Source: Paraburkholderia sabiae (GTDB taxonomy: Bacteria; Pseudomonadota; Gammaproteobacteria; Burkholderiales; Burkholderiaceae). Taken from it: a DNA stretch of 64,000 nucleotides. Below the pieces are notes generated by a model, which did not search any database, had not been told where the DNA came from, and saw only the letters and a list, made by a program, of their open reading frames with translations. Made by a program: the position numbers and the translations under genes. Positions within the stretch are counted from its first letter, which is position 1. Each line of letters begins with the position of its first letter. Below are positions 36,065 to 46,535 of the stretch, piece by piece. The stretch lies in contig NZ_CP125295.1 in NCBI RefSeq assembly GCF_030412785.1, forward strand, positions 5,394,001 through 5,458,000, in the 5' to 3' direction.

Positions 36065-36997
36065 ATGACCGATTCGATTCACGACGCTCACGACACCCAG
36101 ACCGTCCGCACCTGGATGCAAGGCTTGCAGACGCGGATCGCCGACGCGCTCGGTGCATTCGACGGCACGCCGCTCGCCACCGACAGCTGGCAGCGCAAGC
36201 CCGGCGAGAAGCTGCGCGGCGGCGGCTGCACGCGCATTCTGGAAGATGGTGCATTCTTCGAGCGCGCGGGCATCGGCTTCTCGGACGTGCAAGGCGACGC
36301 GCTGCCCGGCTCGGCGAGCGCGCTGCGTCCGCAACTGGCGGGGCGCGGGTTCGAAGCGATGGGCGTGTCGCTGGTGCTGCATCCGCGCAACCCGTACTGC
36401 CCGACCGTGCACATGAACGTGCGCCTCCTCGTCGCCACGAAAGCGGGCGAAGCGCCCGTGTTCTGGTTCGGTGGCGGCATGGATCTGACGCCCTATTACG
36501 GCTTCGAGGAAGACGCGCAGCATTTCCACCGCGTCTGCCGCGACGCGCTGCAACCGTACGGTGACGACCTCTATCCGCGCTTCAAGCGCTGGTGTGACGA
36601 CTACTTCTTCCTGAAGCATCGGAACGAACCGCGCGGCATCGGCGGGATTTTCTTCGACGATTTCGCCGAGCCCGGCTTCGATAAATCGTTCGCGATGGTC
36701 AAGAGCGTCGGCGATTCGTTCCTGGATGCGTATCTGCCCATCATCGAAAAACGCCGCGACATGCCGTACGGCGAAGCCCAGCGTGACTTTCAGGCTTACC
36801 GGCGAGGCCGCTACGTCGAATTCAACCTCGTCTTCGACCGTGGCACACTGTTCGGGCTGCAAAGCGGCGGGCGCACGGAATCGATCCTGATGTCGATGCC
36901 GCCCGTCGTGAACTGGCGCTACAACTGGCAGCCCGAGCCGGGCACGCCGGAAGCGCGCCTGTACAGCGACTTTCTCGTGCAGCGCGAGTGGGTCTGA
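36065..36997 (+). CDS. hemF: Oxygen-dependent coproporphyrinogen III oxidase
   Basis: 310 aa cytosolic haem-biosynthesis enzyme that oxidatively decarboxylates coproporphyrinogen III to protoporphyrinogen IX. Signatures are [33 protein letters not shown] (active-site region), [23 protein letters not shown] and [23 protein letters not shown]. The ATG at 36065 begins the conserved protein; an upstream in-frame ATG ten codons earlier is unlikely. The 264-bp gap before it shows no gene. Confidence 0.97.
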   Translation: MTDSIHDAHDTQTVRTWMQGLQTRIADALGAFDGTPLATDSWQRKPGEKLRGGGCTRILEDGAFFERAGIGFSDVQGDALPGSASALRPQLAGRGFEAMGVSLVLHPRNPYCPTVHMNVRLLVATKAGEAPVFWFGGGMDLTPYYGFEEDAQHFHRVCRDALQPYGDDLYPRFKRWCDDYFFLKHRNEPRGIGGIFFDDFAEPGFDKSFAMVKSVGDSFLDAYLPIIEKRRDMPYGEAQRDFQAYRRGRYVEFNLVFDRGTLFGLQSGGRTESILMSMPPVVNWRYNWQPEPGTPEARLYSDFLVQREWV

Positions 36998-37075
36998 CGC
37001 GCTGCGCCGCGCCAACTCCGCTCTCATCGACAGGCAAAGGAACCGCAACTGAATCCGACCGTTCAATCCGCCGCT

Positions 37076-37768
37076 GTGAAACAGGCATTGCGCCGCCGTA
37101 TCGGCATACTCGGCGGCACGTTCGACCCGATCCACGACGGTCATCTCGCGCTCGCGCGGCGTTTCGCCGATGCGCTCGCTCTGACCGAACTCGTGCTGAT
37201 GCCGGCCGGCCAGCCGTGGCAGAAAGCGGATGTATCGGCGGCCACGCACCGGCTCGCGATGGCCCGCGCCGCCGCTGCGTCGCTGACGCTGCCAGGAGTG
37301 ACGGTCAGCGTCGCCACGGATGAAATCGAGCACGACGGCCCCACGTACACTGTCGAAACGCTGCGGCGCTGGCGCGAACGCGAAGGTGCGGACGTGTCGA
37401 TCTCGCTGCTGATCGGCGCGGACCAACTGGTTCGGCTCGGTACCTGGCGCGACTGGCAGCAACTGTTCGACTACGCGCATGTCGCCGCGGCAACGCGTCC
37501 GGGCTTCGACGTGTCGGCCGTGCCGCCCGTCGTCGCGGCGACGATCGCGCAACGCGCGGCTGACGCCGACACGCTGCAGGCAACGCCGGCCGGGCATCTG
37601 CTGATCGATACGTCGCTCGCATTCGATGTGTCGGCCACCGATATTCGCGCGCATCTGCGCACGTCGCTCGAAAACGCGGCAGCGTCGGGCAACGGTCAAG
37701 CTGCACAGAATCATGTCCCCACGGCCGTGTGGGACTATATTGTTCAACATCATCTGTACCATCGGTAA
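37076..37768 (+). CDS. nadD: Nicotinate-nucleotide adenylyltransferase
   Basis: 230 aa from the GTG. NAD biosynthesis enzyme converting NaMN and ATP to deamido-NAD. The nucleotidyltransferase core has [20 protein letters not shown] (about 6-25), the [19 protein letters not shown] block and [12 protein letters not shown] near the C-terminus (the SxTxIR motif). The usual start is uncertain. The GTG at 37076 has no ribosome site, while a CTG nine codons upstream (37049) follows AAAGGA at good spacing, so a CTG start is possible. It is followed by rsfS after two bases. Confidence 0.93.
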   Translation: MKQALRRRIGILGGTFDPIHDGHLALARRFADALALTELVLMPAGQPWQKADVSAATHRLAMARAAAASLTLPGVTVSVATDEIEHDGPTYTVETLRRWREREGADVSISLLIGADQLVRLGTWRDWQQLFDYAHVAAATRPGFDVSAVPPVVAATIAQRAADADTLQATPAGHLLIDTSLAFDVSATDIRAHLRTSLENAAASGNGQAAQNHVPTAVWDYIVQHHLYHR

Positions 37769-37770
37769 TC

Positions 37771-38229
37771 ATGGATATACGCAAGCTGCAACGTGCCATC
37801 GTCGACGCACTCGAAGACGTCAAGGCGCAAGACATCCGGGTGTTCAACACCAGCCACCTCACTGAACTGTTCGACCGCGTAGTCGTCGCGAGCGGCACGT
37901 CGAACCGCCAGACCAAGGCGCTCGCCTCCAGCGTGCGCGAGAAGGTCAAGGAAGCAGGCGGCGACATCGTCAGCACGGAAGGCGAAGACATCGGCGAATG
38001 GGTTCTGGTGGATTGCGGCGACGCCGTCGTGCACATCCTGCAACCGGCGCTGCGCCAGTACTACAACCTCGAAGAGATCTGGGGCGACAAGCCGGTTCGC
38101 GTGAAGCTGTCGACGCCGAACCCGTTCGGCGGCGCCCGTCCGTCCGAGCCGCTCGACGACGAAGACGAGGAAGAAGAAGCCCCCGTCGCACGTCCGGCGC
38201 GCAAGGCACCGGCTCGCCGCCGCTCGTGA
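37771..38229 (+). CDS. rsfS: Ribosomal silencing factor RsfS
   Basis: 152 aa Iojap-family protein that binds ribosomal protein uL14 and blocks subunit joining during starvation. The block [22 protein letters not shown] and the region [38 protein letters not shown] are typical. The last 35 residues are an acidic stretch (DDEDEEEEA) and then a basic Ala/Arg tail, longer than in E. coli RsfS (105 aa). It starts two bases after the nadD stop, the standard order nadD-rsfS-rlmH. Confidence 0.95.
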   Translation: MDIRKLQRAIVDALEDVKAQDIRVFNTSHLTELFDRVVVASGTSNRQTKALASSVREKVKEAGGDIVSTEGEDIGEWVLVDCGDAVVHILQPALRQYYNLEEIWGDKPVRVKLSTPNPFGGARPSEPLDDEDEEEEAPVARPARKAPARRRS

Positions 38230-38299
38230 TCGCTTTCATGATCGGGCCGACGTCCGGTCGATCCGTTGTCAGTGTTTCCGACGCGGCGCGAGGCTGACG

Positions 38300-38770
38300 A
38301 TGAAACTGCATATCCTCGCGGTCGGCCACAAGATGCCGGACTGGATCGCCACGGGCTTCGATGAATACGCGAAGCGCATGCCGCCCGAGCTGCGCATCGA
38401 ACTGCGTGAAATCAAGCCCGAACAACGGTCGTCGGGCCGTTCCGCCGAAAGCGTGATGGCCGCCGAGCGGCAGAAGATCGAAGCGGCGTTGCCGAAGAAC
38501 GCGCGCATCGTCGCGCTCGACGAACGCGGCAAGGACTGGACCACGATGCAGCTCGCGAACGCGCTGCCCACGTGGCAACAGGACGGACGCGACGTCGCGT
38601 TTCTGATTGGCGGCGCCGATGGACTGGACCCCGATCTGAAAGCGCGTGCCGACATGCTGCTGCGCGTGTCGAGCCTCACGTTGCCGCACGCGATGGTCCG
38701 CGTACTGCTTGCCGAACAGCTGTATCGCGCGTGGACCATCACGCAGAACCATCCGTATCATCGGGTCTGA
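38300..38770 (+). CDS. rlmH: 23S rRNA (pseudouridine1915-N3)-methyltransferase
   Basis: 156 aa SPOUT-class methyltransferase modifying pseudouridine 1915 of helix 69. The family length is exact. Signatures are [13 protein letters not shown] at the start, [31 protein letters not shown] (SAM-binding knot) and [28 protein letters not shown] at the end. It lies 70 bp after rsfS. Confidence 0.96.
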   Translation: MKLHILAVGHKMPDWIATGFDEYAKRMPPELRIELREIKPEQRSSGRSAESVMAAERQKIEAALPKNARIVALDERGKDWTTMQLANALPTWQQDGRDVAFLIGGADGLDPDLKARADMLLRVSSLTLPHAMVRVLLAEQLYRAWTITQNHPYHRV

Positions 38771-38931
38771 ACTCCGTCTGAACTTTCGGATATCTTCAGG
38801 TCCCGCGTCCTTGCGTACAACCTGGCCGAACGGCCAGGGTGCGCACCGCTTTCCCCGTCTGTTACGCTCAACACCTGTCGTCGGCTTCATCTTCTGAGGC
38901 CGGGCCGCCCTACTTCGCTGGTGATCCATTC

Positions 38932-39558
38932 ATGTCGATTCAGAGTGCCGCTTTTCCGTTCGTCTATCTCGCTTCGCAGAGCCCGCGCCGTCAGGAACTG
39001 TTGACGCAGCTGGGCGTGCGCTTCGAACTGCTGTTACCGCGTCCCGATGAAGACGCCGAAGCGCTCGAAGCCGAACTGCCCGGCGAGCGTGCGCACGACT
39101 ACGTGATGCGCGTGTGCGTCGCGAAGGCCCATGCGGCGCGCGAGCGGCTCGTTGCAGGCGGTCACGCGAATGCGCCCGTTCTGGTTGCCGATACAACCGT
39201 CACGATCGACGATGCGATCCTCGGCAAGCCGATCGATGCCGACGACGCCGTCGCGATGCTCACGCGTCTTGCCGGCCGCGATCACGAAGTGCTGACAGCC
39301 GTGGCCGTCGTCGATGCACAAGGCGAATTGCTCGCGCCTGTGCTATCGGTTTCACGCGTACGTTTTGCTGCAGCGCAAAGCGATGTGCTGCGTCGTTATG
39401 CAGCAAGCGGCGAGCCGCTCGGAAAGGCAGGGGCGTATGGCATTCAGGGGCGCGCGGCGGAGTTCATCGAGCATATCGACGGGTCCTATTCAGGTATCAT
39501 GGGTTTGCCATTGTTTGAAACCGCTGCCCTTCTACGTGCGGCGCGCATCGACTTCTAA
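38932..39558 (+). CDS. Maf-family nucleotide pyrophosphatase
   Basis: 208 aa. Maf proteins hydrolyse canonical or modified nucleoside triphosphates; this subtype (dTTP/UTP or m7GTP class) is not resolved here. Blocks are [18 protein letters not shown] at the start, [17 protein letters not shown] in the active-site region, [37 protein letters not shown] at the C-terminus. The ATG at 38932 begins the conserved part; 31 upstream in-frame codons look non-coding. It ends ten bases before rng. Confidence 0.93.
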   Translation: MSIQSAAFPFVYLASQSPRRQELLTQLGVRFELLLPRPDEDAEALEAELPGERAHDYVMRVCVAKAHAARERLVAGGHANAPVLVADTTVTIDDAILGKPIDADDAVAMLTRLAGRDHEVLTAVAVVDAQGELLAPVLSVSRVRFAAAQSDVLRRYAASGEPLGKAGAYGIQGRAAEFIEHIDGSYSGIMGLPLFETAALLRAARIDF

Positions 39559-39567
39559 AACAACACC

Positions 39568-41037
39568 ATGAACGAAGAAATCCTGATTAACGTTACGCCG
39601 CAGGAGACGCGCGTAGCGTTGGTCCAGCAGGGCGCGGTACAGGAGCTTCACGTCGAACGCACGCTGTCGCGCGGGCGGGTCGGCAATGTCTACCTCGGCA
39701 AGGTCGTGCGCGTGCTGCCGGGCATGCAGTCCGCGTTCATCGATATCGGTCTGGAACGTGCTGCGTTTCTGCACGTTGCCGACATCTGGCATCCGCGGCT
39801 CGCGGGCGAACCGCAGCAGCAGGTGCCGCATCAGCCCATCGAGAAAATCGTCTTCGAAGGGCAATCCTTGATGGTGCAGGTCGTCAAGGATCCCATCGGC
39901 ACGAAGGGCGCGCGTCTGTCGACGCAGGTGAGCATTGCCGGGCGCACGCTCGTCTATCTGCCGCAGGAACCGCATATCGGCATTTCGCAGAAGATCGAAA
40001 GCGAGGCCGAGCGCGAAGCCGTGCGCGCGCGGCTCACGTCGGTGTTGCCTGTCGACGAGAAAGGCGGCTACATCGTGCGCACCATCGCCGAAGACGCGAC
40101 GAGCGAAGAACTGGCCGCCGACGTCGCGTATCTGCGCAAAACATGGGCGACGATACTCTCGCAGGCCCAACGCATGCCGCCGACGAGCCTGCTCTATCAG
40201 GATCTGAACCTTGCGCAGCGCGTGCTGCGCGACTTCGTCAACGACGAGACCACGCGCATCCAGGTCGATTCGCGCGAGACGTTCCAGATGCTCACGGAGT
40301 TCGCCGCCGAGTTCACGCCCGCTGTGTCGTCGAAGCTGCATCACTACACGGGCGAGCGTCCCCTTTTCGATCTGTACAACATCGAGACGGAAATCCAGCG
40401 TGCGCTATCGCGGCGCGTCGATCTGAAGTCGGGCGGCTATCTGGTGATCGACCAGACGGAAGCGATGACGACCATCGACGTGAACACGGGCGGCTATGTC
40501 GGCGCGCGCAATTTCGACGATACGATCTTCAAGACCAATCTCGAAGCAGCGCATACGATCGCGCGGCAATTGCGGCTGCGCAATCTGGGCGGCGTGATCA
40601 TCATCGACTTCATCGACATGGAGAACGCTGAGCATCGCGATCAGGTGCTTGGCGAATTGAAGAAAGCCCTGGCGCGCGACCGGACGCGTGTGACGGTCAA
40701 CGGGTTCTCGCAACTGGGGCTCGTCGAGATGACGAGAAAGCGCACGCGCGAGTCGCTCGCGCATGTGCTGTGCGAGCCCTGCCCGGTTTGTCAGGGCAAG
40801 GGTCAGGTGAAGACGGCGCGGACCGTCTGCTATGACGTGCTGCGCGAAATTCTCCGAGAGTCGCGTCAGTTCAATCCGCGCGAGTTTCGCGTAGTCGCTT
40901 CGCAGCAGGTCATCGATCTGTTTCTGGAGGAAGAATCCCAGCATCTGGCCATGCTGATCGATTTCATCGGCAAGCCGGTGTCCTTGCAGGTCGAGTCGAA
41001 TTTGAGCCAGGAGCAATACGATATCGTTCTGATGTAA
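39568..41037 (+). CDS. rng: Ribonuclease G
   Basis: 489 aa endoribonuclease of the RNase E/G family acting on 16S rRNA 5' ends and mRNA. It has the S1-like domain (GNVYLGKVVRVLPGMQSAFIDIGLERAAFLHV, about 35-66), the catalytic DNase-like domain with TTIDVNTGGYVG and IDFIDMEN, the zinc-link CEPCPVC near residue 408 and a short C-terminal part. It has no long scaffold tail, which distinguishes it from RNase E. It is the last gene of the purD-rng run. Confidence 0.96.
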   Translation: MNEEILINVTPQETRVALVQQGAVQELHVERTLSRGRVGNVYLGKVVRVLPGMQSAFIDIGLERAAFLHVADIWHPRLAGEPQQQVPHQPIEKIVFEGQSLMVQVVKDPIGTKGARLSTQVSIAGRTLVYLPQEPHIGISQKIESEAEREAVRARLTSVLPVDEKGGYIVRTIAEDATSEELAADVAYLRKTWATILSQAQRMPPTSLLYQDLNLAQRVLRDFVNDETTRIQVDSRETFQMLTEFAAEFTPAVSSKLHHYTGERPLFDLYNIETEIQRALSRRVDLKSGGYLVIDQTEAMTTIDVNTGGYVGARNFDDTIFKTNLEAAHTIARQLRLRNLGGVIIIDFIDMENAEHRDQVLGELKKALARDRTRVTVNGFSQLGLVEMTRKRTRESLAHVLCEPCPVCQGKGQVKTARTVCYDVLREILRESRQFNPREFRVVASQQVIDLFLEEESQHLAMLIDFIGKPVSLQVESNLSQEQYDIVLM

Positions 41038-41105
41038 CCGCATCGCCTCAACCTTCGGGCACATCGCTTGCTTTATTGCAGGCGATACCGCACGCGGGAG
41101 GCGAC

Positions 41106-41294
41106 ATGCGCTCCGAACAATACGACTACAACGACGATCCGACATCTCTACCAAGCCCTTGCTACGACGGGCTTTACAGCCAGGCCGTCCGTGAAAAGGA
41201 CACCCGACGCAAACGCACGGCAGCCGGCATGCTGACCTTCGGCATCGCCTGGTTATTCGGTCTCGAAGCGCTGCTTTCCGAGGATGAAAACTGA
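41106..41294 (+). CDS. Small hypothetical protein with one membrane segment
   Basis: 62 aa starting MRSEQYDYNDDP. The first half is polar with a Pro/Tyr-rich stretch, followed by a basic KDTRRKR and one hydrophobic segment (AAGMLTFGIAWLFGLEALL), ending in acidic SEDEN. GGAGG lies about eight bases before the ATG. I do not recognise the family. It is 68 bp after rng and may be read through from it. Confidence 0.6.
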   Translation: MRSEQYDYNDDPTSLPSPCYDGLYSQAVREKDTRRKRTAAGMLTFGIAWLFGLEALLSEDEN

Positions 41295-41480
41295 TCCGAC
41301 GATGCAACCTGCATCGGCGCGCGATACGAATTTTCAATCGCTTCCGTGTAGAGGTTACAGAGATCGATCGCGCACGGCATGCGACATGAGAGACGCCGCA
41401 CGGCCCGTTATGGGCGAGACGCCCTCTTCCGGCAAATCAACTAGACTTTCCGTATGCAGTTGCAATAGACGGAGGCTGCC

Positions 41481-41642
41481 ATGGCTGAATCAATGGTGGG
41501 CATCGTGGTCGGCATCGTCGTGCTGGCGGTGATCGTGACGCTGTTGTCGCATCAATTAAAGCGCGAGCATCACTATCGCGAAGGGATGTCGGGGCGCTTC
41601 GACGGGCATCGCTGGTGGGAACGCCTGCGGCATCGTCACTGA
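41481..41642 (+). CDS. Small single-helix membrane protein, unknown function
   Basis: 53 aa with a strong GGAGG ribosome site six bases upstream of the ATG. One N-terminal helix (MVGIVVGIVVLAVIVTLLSH) is followed by a basic, His/Arg-rich cytoplasmic tail (KREHHYREG, WWERLRHRH). No family recognised. The ribosome site and clean membrane topology support a real gene. Confidence 0.62.
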   Translation: MAESMVGIVVGIVVLAVIVTLLSHQLKREHHYREGMSGRFDGHRWWERLRHRH

Positions 41643-41815
41643 GTCCCGTCGGCCGGATATTCGCGCGAGTCCTTTGCGACGAACATCGGGCCGATCCGCA
41701 TACTATCCATTCACACTCACCCGCGCCGCTCTGAGCGGCGCACGACACGCGGCAAGCGTCAGCCCCGCCCGTCATCTTCAGGCCGCTCGACGCGCCGCCC
41801 CGCACGGAGGCGATC

Positions 41816-42112
41816 ATGCCCGACGAAGCCGCAACCCTGAGCTGGCAACAAGTCGACTATGAAGGCTTCGAGATCCACGTCGCGCCGTCGCTGAAAGAAG
41901 GCACCGCGCGCTACACGTATATCGGCTACGTCTGTCATCCCGGCGCCAATCCCAAACTGCCCGGCCACACGGTTCCGTTTCACGCGGACGGCGAGGAATC
42001 GTTCAAGACGCTCGACGATGCTAGCGACGAAGCCGTGCACGTCGGCAAGGCGATCGTCGAAGGCACGCATCCCGATTTGTCGGTGTTGTCGCTGGTGACG
42101 AGCGGCGTTTGA
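41816..42112 (+). CDS. Conserved hypothetical protein, 98 aa
   Basis: 98 aa soluble protein, acidic, with alternating short strands: LSWQQVDYEGFEIHVAP, then TARYTYIGYVCHPGANPKLPGHTVPFHADGE, then a helical EAVHVGKAIVEGTHPDL. GGAGG precedes the ATG. It has no recognisable motif of known function. I believe similar proteins occur across Burkholderia, but this is memory rather than a search. It is convergent with the O-antigen ligase-like gene, 27 bp between stops. Confidence 0.7.
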   Translation: MPDEAATLSWQQVDYEGFEIHVAPSLKEGTARYTYIGYVCHPGANPKLPGHTVPFHADGEESFKTLDDASDEAVHVGKAIVEGTHPDLSVLSLVTSGV

Positions 42113-42139
42113 AAGAAGTCGGCTCGTCCAGGCAGGCGC

Positions 42140-43432
42140 TTAGCGAACCGCGCGTTCGTCCGCCTTCGACGGCGTACCTTTGCGGCAACTCAGGAAAATG
42201 CCAACGAGGAAAATGAACAGATTGCCCTCGGTAAAGTTCAGCAGCAGCGAATTCGCAAAGCAGCCGATCGCAAAGGCGAACAGATAAGCGAGCACAATCG
42301 TGCGCGCCGGCTCGCGCAACTCCAGCGCGGAGCGTCCGATCTGCACGAGGAAGAACACGAACAGCGCAATACCGAGCGCCCCCAGTTGAATCCCCATCAG
42401 CAGGAATTCGTTGTGCGGATTACCCGCCGTCGCGGCGGCCGCGCCCGTCGCGTTACGCGCGAACGCATCGAACTCTTCCTGCACGGTGCCTACACCATGA
42501 CCGATGACGGGACGCTCGGCCATCAGTTCGAGACTGCGCCGGTAGAACACAATGCGCACGCCCATCGACGTGTTCTTGTTCGACGTCTCGTACGCGCTGA
42601 TTTCCTGATTCGTTTCCGCGAGACGCGAGCCGTGCGAATGCAGCGCCGCGTAGACGAGGCTGCCCGCGACGGCGACCAGCACGACGCCACTCCCCCATCG
42701 CACCCAGGGTTTCATGCCGCGCAGCGACACGAAGTACGTCACGACATAGATCACGATAAAGAGAATCGCGATGATCTGCCCCGTACGCCCCTGCATCATC
42801 AGCAGAACATTGACGATCGCGAGCAGCGCGACGACATAGAGCGCCGCCTTGGCCGCACGCGAGCGCGCGTGTTTCGCGAAGTTCAGCGCCAGATAGAACA
42901 GCAGCGCCGTCATGATGCCCGCCGCAATGTGATCCTTGAAGACCCACGCCCGGCGGATGGGATCGGTATTCGAGTGCCACGGGCCGATCGACGTCCAGCC
43001 GAAGTAATTCGAACACGACAGCAGCAGCGCAAACGTCAGTGCCCCGAACAGAGCCCACTTCGCGACGGTCGTCCAGGCCGTCGTACGGCAATCTCTGAAC
43101 GTCAGCATCAGCAGCGGCAGATAGATCAGCTTGCGGTACTTCGTCAGGAAGTCGAATGCATGCATGCGATCCGCCGACGTCCACGCAAGGCTCAACGTGA
43201 GCACGGCGGCAAGCATCAGCGCGGCCACGCTCACGCGGTCCGTGAAAATCGCGCGCCAGTTGCGCCACACTTCAGGCGACAGCAGCGCGCACACTGCAAA
43301 CAGCGTCGCCGCGATGTTGACACCGGCGGTGGATAGCGGAATGGCAAACAGGGCGACGAGCGCGAAAGTTCGCGCGAGGATCAACGGATACGAATCTGTT
43401 CTGGCGTGTTGCATGTGTGCTTCAACTCTCAT
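42140..43432 (-). CDS. O-antigen ligase / WaaL-family membrane protein
   Basis: 430 aa polytopic protein with about 11-12 hydrophobic segments. The Wzy_C-type periplasmic region lies around residues 270-340 and includes RIVFYRRSLELMAERPVIGHGVGTVQEEFDAF and NPHNEFLLMGIQLGALG; the Arg and His there match ligase family positions. WaaL joins O-antigen to the lipid A core in the periplasm. Neighbouring LPS genes (glycosyltransferase, msbA, WaaE-like) support this role. The start could be 43432 or the ATG six codons later (43414); neither has a strong ribosome site. Confidence 0.82.
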   Translation of the reverse strand: MRVEAHMQHARTDSYPLILARTFALVALFAIPLSTAGVNIAATLFAVCALLSPEVWRNWRAIFTDRVSVAALMLAAVLTLSLAWTSADRMHAFDFLTKYRKLIYLPLLMLTFRDCRTTAWTTVAKWALFGALTFALLLSCSNYFGWTSIGPWHSNTDPIRRAWVFKDHIAAGIMTALLFYLALNFAKHARSRAAKAALYVVALLAIVNVLLMMQGRTGQIIAILFIVIYVVTYFVSLRGMKPWVRWGSGVVLVAVAGSLVYAALHSHGSRLAETNQEISAYETSNKNTSMGVRIVFYRRSLELMAERPVIGHGVGTVQEEFDAFARNATGAAAATAGNPHNEFLLMGIQLGALGIALFVFFLVQIGRSALELREPARTIVLAYLFAFAIGCFANSLLLNFTEGNLFIFLVGIFLSCRKGTPSKADERAVR

Positions 43433-43651
43433 TGACGATGTGCGCTCGCGTAGCCGTCGACCGTCGGCTCGCTGCGTCAGTGGCCCGGCTTCTTACGGCC
43501 GATGCCTTTTTGTCGAACTTATCGATCTTGCCCGCTACCTCTGCCGGTCGCACCCGGGCGACCGGGTCACACCGTCACCATCATCTCACGGCGTGCATGC
43601 GTTTTGGTTTCACGTCCGTCAGACGAACAGGCAGCAGTAAGGCCCGGAAAT

Positions 43652-44626
43652 TTATCGCGATGCATCGCGCAGATAGAACGCCGTGCGTGCGTCGAGCGCC
43701 TCGCGCGAATACAGTTGCTCGACTGTCCTGCGCGCGGCCGCGCCGATCTGCGCGCGCAGCGCCGGTTGCCCGATCAACTGATCGAGTATCGCCAGCGCTT
43801 CTTCGGACGTATCGAACAGATAGCCGTTCTCGCCATGACGAACGACGTCCGCATAGCCGCCATGACGATGACATACCACGGGCAAACCGCAGGCCATCGC
43901 TTCGAGCACCACGCGGCCGAACGTCTCGACATGCTCGCCCGTCCGGTAATAAAAAATGTCGAGCTCGTGCAGAAAGTCCGGCGCGGCCATCGCGCCTTCG
44001 GGCAAAACCCGGATCGCGTCGCCTTGCGGCAAGGCACCCGCCAGCGTCGTCGCGCCCTGCAGCAGCAGCTTGCAGCCACGCGCGGCGAGCGCCTTGTACA
44101 CGCCGATGTCGTCGGGATGATGCTTGTCGGCCGTATCGCGGCTCAAGCGGCCGATGACGGGTTGCGCATGCGGTTCACGCACGCGCGGTGCAAAGCGGCT
44201 GATATCGATTGGCGAAGGCTGGATCTCGCCCTTCACACCGAGCAGGTGAGCCTGGAACGACGAGATCAGCACGAACTCGGTCGCGGGCCAGCGCAAGAGC
44301 GGCGGCTGCGTCGAAGTAAGCGCGAGCAGCTTCGGATGAAACGTGTTGAACACATACACGAGCCGCTCGGGACGGCCCGCAAAATACGGCCACAACCGGT
44401 TGCGCCAATGCGCGCCCACGAACACGTAGGTGCCGCCCCTCGGCACGCTCGCCTTTAGCGGCGCGACGCGGCGAATCGGATAGGCAGCCGCCAGTTCCTC
44501 CGACGTCCGCGACGACGTGCTCCATAGCTGCACATCGCTCTTGCCGCGCAGCAGTTCGTACAGGCTCAGCGCCTCCCGCTCGCTGCCGCCGTTCGGATTG
44601 TGAAACCCGTTGAAGATGTGAATCAT
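43652..44626 (-). CDS. GT4-family glycosyltransferase (LPS core candidate)
   Basis: About 324 aa GT-B glycosyltransferase. The N-terminus MIHIFNGFHNPNGGSEREALSL holds the donor-side Gly-rich loop. The C-terminal half has GRLSRDTADKHHPDDIGVYKAL, then the GT1 block YRTGEHVETFGRVVLEAMACGLPVVCHRHGGYADVV with the Glu-x7-Glu arrangement. An upstream in-frame ATG (44656) would add ten residues; start uncertain. Placement between a WaaL-like gene and msbA suggests a lipopolysaccharide-core or surface-glycan transferase. The sugar is unknown. Confidence 0.82.
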   Translation of the reverse strand: MIHIFNGFHNPNGGSEREALSLYELLRGKSDVQLWSTSSRTSEELAAAYPIRRVAPLKASVPRGGTYVFVGAHWRNRLWPYFAGRPERLVYVFNTFHPKLLALTSTQPPLLRWPATEFVLISSFQAHLLGVKGEIQPSPIDISRFAPRVREPHAQPVIGRLSRDTADKHHPDDIGVYKALAARGCKLLLQGATTLAGALPQGDAIRVLPEGAMAAPDFLHELDIFYYRTGEHVETFGRVVLEAMACGLPVVCHRHGGYADVVRHGENGYLFDTSEEALAILDQLIGQPALRAQIGAAARRTVEQLYSREALDARTAFYLRDASR

Positions 44627-44741
44627 GCCTTCTGTCTGAATAGTCACCGGCTGCATCGGATATGTCGCAGCGGCGGACGCACCCGCATGCGGCGCCAGGC
44701 CGTGCAGGTGCGCTCTCTATAGGATGCTCACGCAGACGTTC

Positions 44742-46535
44742 TCATGCCGCGTGCTGCTGAAACTGGATTCGATGCAGATGTGCATACAAGCCGTTCTGCG
44801 CCAGCAGTTCGCGGTGGCTGCCGCGTTCGACGATACGTCCCGCGTCCAGCACAAGAATGCGGTCGGCACGCTCGATGGTCGACAGACGATGCGCGATCAC
44901 TAGAGTCGTGCGACCCTTCATCAGCGTTTCGAGCGCGGCCTGCACGTGGCGCTCGGATTCGGAATCGAGCGCCGACGTGGCTTCGTCGAGAATGAGGATG
45001 GGCGCGTCCTTGTAGACCGCGCGAGCAATGGCGAGACGCTGGCGCTGGCCGCCCGACAGCATCATGCCGTTGTCGCCGATCAGCGTTTCGATGCCGTTCG
45101 GCATCGCGGCCACGGTGTCCCACAGATTGGCCGCGCGCAGTGCCGCCGTCACGCGCTCCGGGTCCGCCGTCTGCCCGTAGGCGACGTTGTTCGCGATCGT
45201 GTCGTTGAACAGCACGACGTCCTGGCTCACCATCGCGATCTGGCTGCGCAGTTCGTGAATGCCGTATTCGGGCAGCGCCACACCGTCGACGAGAATCTGG
45301 CCGCCGCTCGGATCGAAGAAGCGCGGCAGCAGGTTCACGAGCGTCGTCTTGCCGCTGCCTGACGGACCCGCCAGCGCGACCATCTCACCAGGCGCAACCT
45401 TGAACGACACGGTATCGAGCGTCTGTCGCTGCATCGGACCGCTCGCGCCGTACATGAACGACACGTCGCGGAACTCGACTTCGCCCGTCGAGCGCTCCAG
45501 CTTGCGGCCGCCGCCCGGTGGTTCCGAGGGCTCATCGATCAGCCCGAAAATCAGCTCGGCCGCGGTCATGCCGCGCTGCAAAGGCTGATTCACGTCCATC
45601 AGATGCTTGAGCGGGGAAATGATCAGCAGCATCGACGTGACGAACGCGACAAAGCCGCCAACCGTCGTCTGGTCGTGCGACGACTGCACGACGGCGATCG
45701 TGATCACGACGGCGAGCGCGATCGACGCAAGAAACTGCGTGAGCGGCTGCGCGAGCCCGCCCGACACCGTCATGCGCATCGAGTAGCCGCGCAGGCGCTT
45801 GCTCATTTCCGTGAAACGGTCGATCTCGTACTGTTCGCCGTTATGCACCTTGACGACCTTGTAGCCGCCCACGGTCTCCTCGACGATATAGGACAGCTCG
45901 TTGGTGAGCGTCTGATGTTCACGGTTCAGGCGACGCAGCCGGCGATTGATCTTGCCGACCAGCCAGCCGATGCCGGGCAGCAGCACGGCCACGATCAGCG
46001 TCAGGCGCCAGTTCAGATAGAACAGATAGCCGAGCAGGAACACGACCGTCAGCGAATCGCGCACGAGCGTGACGATCACGCCCGTCAGCACGTTCAGGAT
46101 CTGGTTCACCTCGAAGACGATCGCGTTGATGACCGTGCTGGCCGTTTCGCGCTGGAAAAAGGCGACGCTGCTGTGGATCATGCGGTTGAACATGGTCAGC
46201 CGCAGTTCCAGCAGGATGCGGTTCGACACATAGGACAGCAGGTAGCCCGACGCGTATTGCGCGACACCGCGCACGAGCGCGAGCCCGATCACGGCGAGCG
46301 GCACGTACCACTTAGCGGCGTCGCTGCCGTGCGCGCCGAAACCGTGGTCGAGCAGCGGCTTGAGCAGCGCGGGAATCCCTGCCTCGGTGGCGGCCACGAC
46401 GCCCATCGTGAAAATGCCGGCCAGGACGATCCAGATGAGCGGCTTGACATACGGCCACAGACGCCGCAGGACCACGATGGTCGACGTTGTTTCACCGGAG
46501 CCGATGGGCTTGCTTAACGTTGGCTTGGCGCTCAA
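44742..46535 (-). CDS. msbA: Lipid A export ATP-binding/permease protein MsbA
   Basis: 597 aa half-size ABC exporter flipping lipid A-core across the inner membrane. The membrane domain (about 25-330) has six helices with the ABC_membrane pattern. The ATPase domain has Walker [18 protein letters not shown] (about 385-401), Q-loop [18 protein letters not shown], signature [14 protein letters not shown] and Walker [17 protein letters not shown]. Length fits MsbA (582 aa in E. coli), and its position among LPS genes supports the name. It is divergent from the WaaE-like gene. Confidence 0.9.
   Translation of the reverse strand: MSAKPTLSKPIGSGETTSTIVVLRRLWPYVKPLIWIVLAGIFTMGVVAATEAGIPALLKPLLDHGFGAHGSDAAKWYVPLAVIGLALVRGVAQYASGYLLSYVSNRILLELRLTMFNRMIHSSVAFFQRETASTVINAIVFEVNQILNVLTGVIVTLVRDSLTVVFLLGYLFYLNWRLTLIVAVLLPGIGWLVGKINRRLRRLNREHQTLTNELSYIVEETVGGYKVVKVHNGEQYEIDRFTEMSKRLRGYSMRMTVSGGLAQPLTQFLASIALAVVITIAVVQSSHDQTTVGGFVAFVTSMLLIISPLKHLMDVNQPLQRGMTAAELIFGLIDEPSEPPGGGRKLERSTGEVEFRDVSFMYGASGPMQRQTLDTVSFKVAPGEMVALAGPSGSGKTTLVNLLPRFFDPSGGQILVDGVALPEYGIHELRSQIAMVSQDVVLFNDTIANNVAYGQTADPERVTAALRAANLWDTVAAMPNGIETLIGDNGMMLSGGQRQRLAIARAVYKDAPILILDEATSALDSESERHVQAALETLMKGRTTLVIAHRLSTIERADRILVLDAGRIVERGSHRELLAQNGLYAHLHRIQFQQHAA

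Noticed and set aside
34529..37762. A 1077-codon minus-strand open frame crossing purD, hemF and nadD
   Set aside because: It runs antisense to three well-recognised genes and the gaps between them; composition is that of a reverse-strand shadow.
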